Shown one piece after another: positions 46,296 through 54,239 of a stretch of DNA of 64,000 nt. Position numbers and translations under genes: made by a program. The DNA comes from JAGQOZ01 sp041399205. Its GTDB lineage: Bacteria; Planctomycetota; Planctomycetia; Pirellulales; Pirellulaceae. Location of the stretch: NCBI GenBank assembly GCA_041399205.1, contig JAWKTK010000008.1, positions 62,001 to 126,000 of the forward strand. The letters are read 5' to 3'. Each line of letters opens with the position of its first letter. The stretch's first letter is position 1. The notes beneath the pieces are model-generated. The model was given only the letters and a program-made list of their open reading frames with translations, did no database searches and was not told the origin of the DNA.

Positions 46296-48761
46296 ATGGA
46301 TGTTGCGGCGTTTTTGGATCGAATTCGACACAGCTCGCTCTACGACGAACAGATTGCTCACGTCCAAGTCTTGCCCGAACGAGCAGGCCAATTCGCCGAA
46401 CCGGCCGAACCGTTGCCCAACGAATTGACCGATCTCCTGCAAGCCAACGGCATACAGCAACTCTATTCGCATCAAGTCAGTTCGCTGGAAGCTGCTCGTC
46501 AACAGCAAGACTTGGTCGTCGTTACCGGCACAGCCAGCGGCAAGACGTTGTGCTATAACTTGCCGATTCTGGAAACGTGTTTGGCCAACCCGACCGCTCG
46601 CGCGCTGTACCTGTTCCCCACCAAAGCTTTGGCCCAAGATCAACTGAAAGGCCAACTGGAATTGTTGTCGTCATCGAAGGACGTAGCAGCGAAGATCAAA
46701 CCCGGCGTTTATGACGGTGACACGCCCACGGCACAGCGGCGGCGAATCAAGGCGGAAGCCAATCTGGTCTTGTCCAATCCAGACATGCTGCACGCATCCA
46801 TCTTGCCATACCATCCCAAGTGGAATCGATTCTTTAGTCAGCTTCGTTACGTGGTGGTAGACGAAATTCATACGTATCGAGGAATCTTGGGCGCAAATGT
46901 CGCTGCCGTGCTGCGTCGGCTGATTCGTATCTGCAAACACTACGGCAACTCGCCCACTTTCTTGTGTGCCAGCGCGACCATCGCCAATCCAGGCGAATTG
47001 GCTTCCAAGCTGATTGGCCGAGAAGTTACCGTGGTTGACAACGATGGAGCTCCGCGAGGAAAAAAATATTTCACGCTTTGGAATCCAACTCCGCTGGGCA
47101 AAGACCAATTGGCTCGGCGAGCGGCATCCGATGACGCCGTGTGGTTGATGAGCGAAGCGATTGAAGCCAACGCACAGGCGCTCGCCTTCACGCGCACTCG
47201 GCAAGCCGCCGAACTGATCCATCGTTATACGCAAGACGAATTGCGCCGTCGCCATTCCAAGTATGTGGAATCGGTGCGAGCTTACCGAGGTGGTTATCTG
47301 CCGAACGAACGCAGATCCATCGAACAAGATCTATTCCAAGGTAAACTTCGCGGCGTGGCGGCCACCAACGCGTTGGAATTAGGAGTGGACATCGGCTCGT
47401 TGGACGTGGCCATCATGGTCCACTATCCCGGCACCATCGCCAGCACTTGGCAACAAGCCGGACGCAGCGGGCGTCGTCATGATGAAAGTTTGGCCGTGTT
47501 GATTGCGGGCAATGATCCGGTGGATCAATATTTTCTGCGGCATCCGCACTACTTTTTTCAGCAGACACCGGAACACGCCGTGGTGGATCCAGAAAATACT
47601 TACGTCTTGGCCAAGCACTTGAAAGCGGCCGCGTTTGAACTGCCGCTCAACGCCGATACCACCGCTCAATTTGGCGAAAAGGCCGAACCGATTCGCCAAA
47701 TCTTGTGCGACGCCCATCAGCTATCTGAAGTGGCAGGGCAAACGTATTTTTCGGGCGGAGGTCAAAACCCTTCGCACCAAATTAGTTTGCGACACATGAG
47801 CGAAGACACGTTCAGCATTATCTTGAAGAAACAGCGAACTTCGCCCCAAAACGCCGGTCCGTCGTTTCATCAGCCGCCTCAAGCATCGCCAGGCCCAAAG
47901 TCACTGGGGCCGAATCGAGTGGACTTGTCAGAAAACTATGAAGTTATTGCCAACGTCGATTCCATCAGCGCGCCTGAATTGATTTATCCAGAAGCGGTCT
48001 ATCTGCACAGCGGGGAATCGTATTTTATTCGCCACTTGGATTTGGAAAACAAGATTGCGCATGCGGAACGCCATGAAATGGACTACTACACACAAGCGGT
48101 CTTGGAAAGCCATGTCCGGATGACTCGGCAACATGATTCTTCGTCGGCCATGCCCACGGCGTCGTTGGGATTTGGCGAAGTGGATGTCAGTTGGCAAACC
48201 GTAGCATTTAAGAAAATCAAATTTGAAACTCGTGAAAACGTCGGCTTCGGCAAAGTCAGCATTCCCGAACAGCATCTTCCGACCACCGCATTTTGGCTGA
48301 CTCCTCACGACGAAATCCGCGCAGCCATGAAGGCCGCCAAATTGCAAACGGGAGAAGGCCTGTGCGGTCTGCGAAATCTGGCCGTCGAATGTCTGCCGAT
48401 GTTGGCCATGTGTGACAATCGAGACATCAGTGGCGTGGTGGATAGTCAGAATTTGGGCAAGAGCAGTTTGATTGTGTATGACCGTTACCCAGGCGGGTTG
48501 GGCTACAGCGAAAAAGGATTTCACGTGATCCAATCGCTGCTAGAGTTGTGTTATCAAATGGTGCAAGAATGTGAATGCTCGGAAGGTTGTCCCAGCTGCG
48601 TTGGTCTGCCGAATTTGCGTCCAGCGATTCACAGTGACCCGGATTTGAGCCGCGGTTACCCGATCCCGGACAAAGCCGCCACGCTTCGCTTGTTGGAACT
48701 GTTGCTGCAAATGGATCCGGATTCGCACACGAACGGAGAACTGGTAGAATCGGCTGGGTAG
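46296..48761 (+). CDS. mrfA: MrfA-like DEAD/DEAH-box helicase with DUF1998
   Basis: An 821-residue superfamily 2 helicase. Walker A is GTASGKT (78-84), the Walker B box is DEIH (189-192), motif III is SATIAN, and motifs V-VI read TNALELGVDIGSLDVAI and QQAGRSGRRH. The C-terminal DUF1998 region ends with four cysteines (ECECSEGCPSC) that in this family bind zinc. The architecture and length match Bacillus MrfA (YprA), which repairs mitomycin-type DNA damage together with the nuclease MrfB (YprB). The next gene, 61 bases downstream, is an MrfB-like exonuclease, which strengthens the assignment. The start ATG at 46296 is preceded by AGAAGGG. Confidence 0.9.
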   Translation: MDVAAFLDRIRHSSLYDEQIAHVQVLPERAGQFAEPAEPLPNELTDLLQANGIQQLYSHQVSSLEAARQQQDLVVVTGTASGKTLCYNLPILETCLANPTARALYLFPTKALAQDQLKGQLELLSSSKDVAAKIKPGVYDGDTPTAQRRRIKAEANLVLSNPDMLHASILPYHPKWNRFFSQLRYVVVDEIHTYRGILGANVAAVLRRLIRICKHYGNSPTFLCASATIANPGELASKLIGREVTVVDNDGAPRGKKYFTLWNPTPLGKDQLARRAASDDAVWLMSEAIEANAQALAFTRTRQAAELIHRYTQDELRRRHSKYVESVRAYRGGYLPNERRSIEQDLFQGKLRGVAATNALELGVDIGSLDVAIMVHYPGTIASTWQQAGRSGRRHDESLAVLIAGNDPVDQYFLRHPHYFFQQTPEHAVVDPENTYVLAKHLKAAAFELPLNADTTAQFGEKAEPIRQILCDAHQLSEVAGQTYFSGGGQNPSHQISLRHMSEDTFSIILKKQRTSPQNAGPSFHQPPQASPGPKSLGPNRVDLSENYEVIANVDSISAPELIYPEAVYLHSGESYFIRHLDLENKIAHAERHEMDYYTQAVLESHVRMTRQHDSSSAMPTASLGFGEVDVSWQTVAFKKIKFETRENVGFGKVSIPEQHLPTTAFWLTPHDEIRAAMKAAKLQTGEGLCGLRNLAVECLPMLAMCDNRDISGVVDSQNLGKSSLIVYDRYPGGLGYSEKGFHVIQSLLELCYQMVQECECSEGCPSCVGLPNLRPAIHSDPDLSRGYPIPDKAATLRLLELLLQMDPDSHTNGELVESAG

Positions 48762-48822
48762 GGCAAATTTTTCAACGGTCGTTCGCGCAAGACGTCGACC
48801 ATTGTTCACGGATGAAAAAGGC

Positions 48823-50025
48823 ATGCTATCGCCAGAAACGCTGCATCGATTGAGAATGCTGAATCGGCAACCGATGCCCGATTCAGCATCGCCGTCTGCG
48901 GTTCGAACCGATGCATCCTACGAACCGAGTCCATTCACGCCTGATACGTTGAATTCATTGGACGCAACCCAGTTGCATTCGTTTCGAATGCAGCCGCCAA
49001 CTGCCAGTGAAGACGCGACGCATACTCCATCCTTAAACGAATTGCTGGCCATCCGATTGGCTCGTTTGCACGCTGGACAGCAAGTTTCCAGTAGCGACGA
49101 ATCGACCGAACGTCTGCAGCCAAACGTGGCGGACGAAATCAGCGAATCAACCACATCACTGGACGATGGACGAACCATCACCACGCCGTGGGGCGAACAC
49201 TGGTTGCTTGAAACACCATTGTCTGATTTGTGGCCCAATTCGACAAACGCCATCGCGGCAACCACTCACCAACTGGCCTCGTCACCATTCGCAGCGGCAG
49301 AAACGGACATGCCCAGATCTAAGACGGCGCGACAACGTTGGCAAGATCTCTGCACGTTGACCACCAGCTTTCCTCGAGACGTGGCGTTCTTGGATTTGGA
49401 GACGTGTGGATTTGCCGGAACCATGGTCTTCTTGGTGGGCCTGATTCATCCCTCGGACAACGGTCCCGTGTTGTCTCAGTTGTTTGCCCGCAACTATGCA
49501 GAAGAGAAAGCCATGTTCCAAACTATGTGGCAGCTGATTCAGCCCTGCCGCACGCTAGTGACATTCAACGGCAAAAGTTTTGACTGGCCCCAAGTTCATG
49601 ACCGCAGCACCATGCATTTATTGGGCACTCGGTCAGATCAAGTCGAACCGATTTCAGAATCGCCGCCGAGCGTATCGAATGCGACAGGTATTCATTCGAA
49701 TGACGCTCAATCATTCGCGTCGGAACAGATGACGCCGCAGTCGGTTCGCCCCGAACCGTACCACATTGACTTGTTGCATCACGCTCGACGCCGCTGGCGA
49801 AAACGTCTACCCAACTGCAAACTGCAAACCCTGGAGCGTTACGTTTGCGGGCGGAATCGCAGCGGAGACATTGCCGGCCGAGACATCCCGGTGGCGTATC
49901 ATGAATATGTGCGAACCGGTGACGCGTGGCAAATGAAAACGGTTTTGCACCATAACGCGTTAGACTTAGTCACGCTGGTTCAGATTGCCATGGTGATTTT
50001 GCGAACGGAAGCGGAATCAGCGTAG
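48823..50025 (+). CDS. mrfB: MrfB-like RNase H-fold exonuclease
   Basis: A 400-residue protein. The C-terminal half is a DnaQ-like (DEDD) exonuclease domain: FLDLETCGF supplies D191 and E193, LVTFNGKSFDWPQVHD the next acidic residue, and HHNALDLVTL the last motif. The N-terminal 170 residues are low complexity, starting MLSPETLHRLRMLNRQPMPD, as in YprB relatives. In Bacillus, MrfB acts with the helicase MrfA. The ATG at 48823 was preferred to the upstream TTG at 48802 because of the conserved start and the nearby AAAAGG. The 3' end overlaps the convergent CAP-domain gene by nine bases. Confidence 0.85.
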   Translation: MLSPETLHRLRMLNRQPMPDSASPSAVRTDASYEPSPFTPDTLNSLDATQLHSFRMQPPTASEDATHTPSLNELLAIRLARLHAGQQVSSSDESTERLQPNVADEISESTTSLDDGRTITTPWGEHWLLETPLSDLWPNSTNAIAATTHQLASSPFAAAETDMPRSKTARQRWQDLCTLTTSFPRDVAFLDLETCGFAGTMVFLVGLIHPSDNGPVLSQLFARNYAEEKAMFQTMWQLIQPCRTLVTFNGKSFDWPQVHDRSTMHLLGTRSDQVEPISESPPSVSNATGIHSNDAQSFASEQMTPQSVRPEPYHIDLLHHARRRWRKRLPNCKLQTLERYVCGRNRSGDIAGRDIPVAYHEYVRTGDAWQMKTVLHHNALDLVTLVQIAMVILRTEAESA

Positions 50026-51885
50026 CGGCAGATTCGTGTCGGTGTCGTGTTGTGTTCGCCGATGAGCGTCTGTTGCTGATTCGATCGCCAGCAAGGCAAA
50101 GGCCGCGTCCGTGGCCAGAAATGTGTCACGCATCACAGCGGATGCCAAGGGGTGCCGGCCAACTGCGTCCGCCGCAGATTCACCTTCTCCTTCCGCAGAT
50201 TTGGCAAGTCGATCCAGTTCATTGATCACTTGCAGCGCGTCCAATGGTGACAAGAATCCGTCACCCGTGACATCCACATACGGAGGTGGCAAAGTCGTGC
50301 CGGACGGAATGGACATGCGTCGCGCGCCTTGGGAATCCAGGTCATTCAGGACAATCAACGCATCGATGGGCGAAATCGCCGCATCGCCGTTGACGTCAAA
50401 ACGCTGGTTTGGATTCTGCCACGAATTGCCCGGGCCGTTGCTGATCACAATCTGAACGGCCGCCTGATTGGAAACCGCTCCTTCATTGTCCTTGACGGAG
50501 TACAGCAAAATATCGTCGCCGGACCGACCGGCAGTGGCGGTGTAAGTAATATGCCCCGTCGTGGGATCTACCGCCGCGGTGCCCTTGATGGACGGGAACG
50601 TGATTTCCACTGACTGCGGATCCAGCGTGCCGTCGGGATCGGAGTCATTCACCAACACATCAATTGTGACGGGGAAACCCGCTTCGGCAACTAGTTCATC
50701 GTCTTGAGCGACAGGCGTGCGATTCGCCACTTTCGATCCGAACAGCAATCCGGTGCGATTGATGCCCGCCAGCACTTCGATTTCAAACACATCGTCGATG
50801 GGCGAAGTCGCTTGCCAACCGTCGGGCGTGACTTGCCGAATTTGATACGTTCCCGCTCGCAGACCTTTGAACTGATATTCGCCATCGTTATTGGTGGTGG
50901 CGCGCAGTTCGTCGCTGTCCAAAATGCCGTCGCCATCGTTGTCCAGAAACACGGTTCGCCCTGACAGGGCCGCTTCATTGCTGTTGCGAATTCCGTTGGC
51001 ATTGAAATCATGAAACACGCCGCCGGAAATGGTGGCAACGGTGGAGACACGAGTATTAAAATCAACCTTTTGGTTTTCACCGTTGATGATCACATTCGCC
51101 ACGGTCATCGAACCCGTAATACCGTTGCCCGTGGCGGTTACGGTATAGGTCCCCGCCGGGACTTCCATGGCGTATCCACCCGCAGCGCCCGTGGAAGCAT
51201 TGTATCGAGTGCCATCTTGGAGGCGAACCGCTTGCACGGAAATGTTGCTCAGGCCTTCGCCAATATCGTAGAACTGATCTCGAGTAATCCGGTCGGTGTA
51301 GGCGATTCCCGTAATGAAATGATTCGGTCCACCTCGATTTCCAAACTCTTCGGCCACCATGACCGAATTGAGTCGTTCAAACAAACCGGTTTCCACGGCC
51401 GTGCCCAATTCGCGGTAGCCGGCCACCATCATGTTTTGACGATGGCCAGGACTCAGGAACAGGGCTTCGTGCCGATCGTACGTTTGCTGATCAATGTCGA
51501 TGGTTCGCCCGTCGCCATACCAAGCAATATTCTCGCCCACTGCCCCGGTGTAGCCCGCCGCAGCTGCTCGATCACCAGGCCCCATCCCAAACGGATCGAC
51601 GTGTTCAAAAAAATCCAGCTGCAGCATCAGGTCCGCGTGAGCTCGAGCCGCATTGACCAGAAACTGATTCGGGGCCAGCGGTTGTTTGGGATCAGTGTTG
51701 ATGGCATCTTCTGCCAAACCTTGGTTCAGGTCGACTTCAAATAGCGCCGCTTCCGCTGCGGGGTTCGCTCGAGCCCGATTGACCAGCTCCAGCAGCAATT
51801 GCTCTTGCGGAGTCATATCGGTGGTCATCAACCGCCGATCTTCCAGATATTCACCTCGGAGCGCGCCCGGGATCGATTCGACCAT
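50017..51885 (-). CDS. Exported CAP-domain protein with dockerin
   Basis: A 622-residue exoprotein. The N-terminus carries the LEPR-type motif GEYLEDRRLMTTD. The CAP/SCP domain follows (about 20-200: ELVNRARANPAAEA, HADLMLQLDFFEHVDPFG, VGENIAWYG, FLSPGHRQNMM), with the paired His and Glu residues of the family in place. Then come SdrD/Cna-type units (GVFHDFNANGIRNSNEAA and DNDGDGILDSDE), a cadherin-like repeat (DDELVAEAGFPVTIDVLVND) and a dockerin-like pair of the IDAL type (FDVNGDAAISPIDALIVLN, DVTGDGFLSPLDALQVIN). The ATG at 51885 was chosen because it puts the LEPR motif near the N-terminus. It lies 40 bases downstream of a second dockerin gene. The activity is unknown. Confidence 0.85.
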   Translation of the reverse strand: MVESIPGALRGEYLEDRRLMTTDMTPQEQLLLELVNRARANPAAEAALFEVDLNQGLAEDAINTDPKQPLAPNQFLVNAARAHADLMLQLDFFEHVDPFGMGPGDRAAAAGYTGAVGENIAWYGDGRTIDIDQQTYDRHEALFLSPGHRQNMMVAGYRELGTAVETGLFERLNSVMVAEEFGNRGGPNHFITGIAYTDRITRDQFYDIGEGLSNISVQAVRLQDGTRYNASTGAAGGYAMEVPAGTYTVTATGNGITGSMTVANVIINGENQKVDFNTRVSTVATISGGVFHDFNANGIRNSNEAALSGRTVFLDNDGDGILDSDELRATTNNDGEYQFKGLRAGTYQIRQVTPDGWQATSPIDDVFEIEVLAGINRTGLLFGSKVANRTPVAQDDELVAEAGFPVTIDVLVNDSDPDGTLDPQSVEITFPSIKGTAAVDPTTGHITYTATAGRSGDDILLYSVKDNEGAVSNQAAVQIVISNGPGNSWQNPNQRFDVNGDAAISPIDALIVLNDLDSQGARRMSIPSGTTLPPPYVDVTGDGFLSPLDALQVINELDRLAKSAEGEGESAADAVGRHPLASAVMRDTFLATDAAFALLAIESATDAHRRTQHDTDTNLPLR

Positions 51886-51925
51886 GCGGACGAATGCAAA
51901 CCAGTGGCAAGTCGGAGCGAACGGA

Positions 51926-53623
51926 TCATGTGGCAATGCGTTTGGGCGAATGCGATTCAGAAAGCGTACCGAGATTCGAAACGATATCGTCAGCATGAGC
52001 GGTACGTAATCGGCTGGCAATCCGTTCAGTCGAAATTTCGTTGATGGGAGCCGTTCGAGCCGCAAAAACGGCGTCAGTAGCGGCTTGATATTCTGCCAGC
52101 CCGCGACGACGAGCAGCTCGAATGGGGATAGCAGATTCTACCGCTGGCGAGTAATTCAAGGTAGCCAAGCGACTCTCGCCTTCGGCCGTCGATGAATCAA
52201 CCTCACGATTTGTCGCGGCCACGGCGGCCACCGAGTTGGATTGACTGTTTAGCTGGTTGATGACCAACAGCGCATCAATGGCGGACACAAAGTTGTCACC
52301 GTTGGTGTCCAGATAGGGTGGTCCCGCGTCGGCTTCACCTTCCAGCGCCGCCGCGCCCTTGCCGTTCAAACGATTGATGACCAGCAATGCGTCAATCGGC
52401 GCAATGGCTCCATCATTGTTGACGTCCAGCGGATTGTTTGGATTCTGAAATTGGTAAACAGGCGGTCGATCGATTTCGGCGAAAAACGATTCCGATGTCA
52501 CTCCGTTGGCCGTATCGATGGCGCGAATTTCGATCGATTCGGCTGTGTCGGGAACGTCTGCGGTGAACTGGACGGTGGCCTGATAATCATCCAATGCTTG
52601 AGCGGTGATCCATTCGCCTTCGCCAAACCGGTATTCGATTGCTCGAATCCGATTGATGGTCATGTCGTTACCCGTTCCACTGGTATTGAGGTTTGGCAAA
52701 GTGTTGACGCTGGCCGAACCACTAAACGAATACGTTTCTGCGTCGCTGTCGTAAGATCCTTGTCCCGTCAACGAATGTGCCACATCCAGCACGTCAAAAA
52801 TACCGTCACCGTCACTGTCTTTCCAGCCGATGCTCTCCATGGCCGATGGCGACAACGCCATGCGAGGAAAACTGGCGGTGTGTGAATCCATCAAACTACG
52901 GACTCGCGTATTCGGATCGGGATTATCCACCAAACCGTTGGTGTTTTGCGTGTTGTAGTAGCCTCGAGTGTCATAGTAGGACTTGCCGCCGGCGTATTCA
53001 TCCATGGCCCAAAACATATGAGCGGATTCGTGAGCGACGGTGCTGGCGGGCCGTTCCGACGTCATCACAAAGAAGCGGCCGCCGGCAAACGCAAATGACA
53101 ACGAAAAGTCACCGTTCGTATCGAACCGATGGTCTTCGTCTAGTTCGGCATCGACGACAAAAATCGTAAACGCCCAGTTGGTGTCATGTGCGATTCGCTG
53201 TTGATGGTTGAATTCGCGAATTCGATCGCTAAATGTCCCGTTGGCCGAAACATCCGCGGCGGAAAAGAAATCCTCAATCCACAAGACAAAATCGTTGCTA
53301 GTGCGGTTGATCGGTTCGTACCCCGTAGCAACCGGCTGATCGGCAAACGAAAAATCGTAGTGAAATTCCAGTTGGTGAGCCGAATTTTGCAACGCCAGCA
53401 GATCGACCCACCAGTCGAGCCCTTCTTGAACGTTGGACTTGACGGATTCAATTTCGGACGAGGACCAATCTTCTAAATTGGCATCAATGGAACCGTCCGA
53501 TTCCATCAAAACAACGGTTACCAGGACGTCGCCCAGCATGTATTCCGCCGTATCGTCTCCGCTGGCACCAAAGGGGACCGAAGATAAGACGGTTCTTCGT
53601 TCTAGCGATTCAAAATGCAACAT
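51926..53623 (-). CDS. Exported HExxH protein with dockerin
   Basis: A 565-residue exoprotein. The start MLHFESLERRTVLSS is the LEPR-type N-terminus. The central region has a zinc-protease-like motif VAHESAHMFWAMDEY (HExxH, with a downstream Glu/Tyr), inside a domain that begins YMLGDVLVTVVLMESDGS; this suggests a metallopeptidase. It is followed by SDGDGIFDVLDVAHSL, a beta domain and a dockerin-like pair of the IDAL type (DVNNDGAIAPIDALLVIN, DTNGDNFVSAIDALLVIN), closely like the pair in the downstream CAP gene. The two genes probably form an operon. Catalytic activity is inferred from the motif only. Confidence 0.82.
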   Translation of the reverse strand: MLHFESLERRTVLSSVPFGASGDDTAEYMLGDVLVTVVLMESDGSIDANLEDWSSSEIESVKSNVQEGLDWWVDLLALQNSAHQLEFHYDFSFADQPVATGYEPINRTSNDFVLWIEDFFSAADVSANGTFSDRIREFNHQQRIAHDTNWAFTIFVVDAELDEDHRFDTNGDFSLSFAFAGGRFFVMTSERPASTVAHESAHMFWAMDEYAGGKSYYDTRGYYNTQNTNGLVDNPDPNTRVRSLMDSHTASFPRMALSPSAMESIGWKDSDGDGIFDVLDVAHSLTGQGSYDSDAETYSFSGSASVNTLPNLNTSGTGNDMTINRIRAIEYRFGEGEWITAQALDDYQATVQFTADVPDTAESIEIRAIDTANGVTSESFFAEIDRPPVYQFQNPNNPLDVNNDGAIAPIDALLVINRLNGKGAAALEGEADAGPPYLDTNGDNFVSAIDALLVINQLNSQSNSVAAVAATNREVDSSTAEGESRLATLNYSPAVESAIPIRAARRRGLAEYQAATDAVFAARTAPINEISTERIASRLRTAHADDIVSNLGTLSESHSPKRIAT

Positions 53624-54239
53624 GCGTTTCCTTTTTGCATCGTCTAAATGCGAATTTTGTCATTCGGTCCCAGTAGTGCAAACGTCGAACCAATCGATTT
53701 ATTGTTTGACATTCGTTCAAATTTCGAAACCAAAACCAGTGCGTTTGTCTCATCTCAAGACCCGGCACAGCAGTTGCGGTGAATAGCGTAACGAAAAAAC
53801 TCGACGCATCGCCCACACCTTCCACGGTACTTGTGTCCAGGAAATGAATCAACGAGATAGTTTTGGCGGCGAGTAGAAACAGACAGGATCAAACCGGACG
53901 TATGGAAAAACCGTAATACGTGTGAATCAATATCACATGCGTCCCGTTATAGCTCTCTTGTGATTGTGAAATTCGCAAATTAGTGTCAGATTCAAGGTTC
54001 TTAGCCATGACAAGTTTTCGCACCGTTCGCCAACCCGCGACATGGTTCGTTTCCTTGGCGGTGGCGAATCGGCCCTGACAGTAACGCAGAATTCTTTTCC
54101 GTTTTTGATTTGAAACAATTGGTCCCACATTTGCTCTTCAAGCTCCGTAACCAAAAGTAAAAGCTCATAGCTAAGAAGAACGAACACTCGTCAACCGGCA
54201 GCCTCACTTCCCTCGAACCCCATCCGAGACAAAAATCTT
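53624..54239. other. Divergent intergenic region
   Basis: 616 bases between the divergent dockerin gene and the mosaic exoprotein gene. Short open frames exist, but none has a start context or recognisable motif. It probably holds the promoters of both neighbours. I saw no repeat or RNA gene. Confidence 0.4.
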
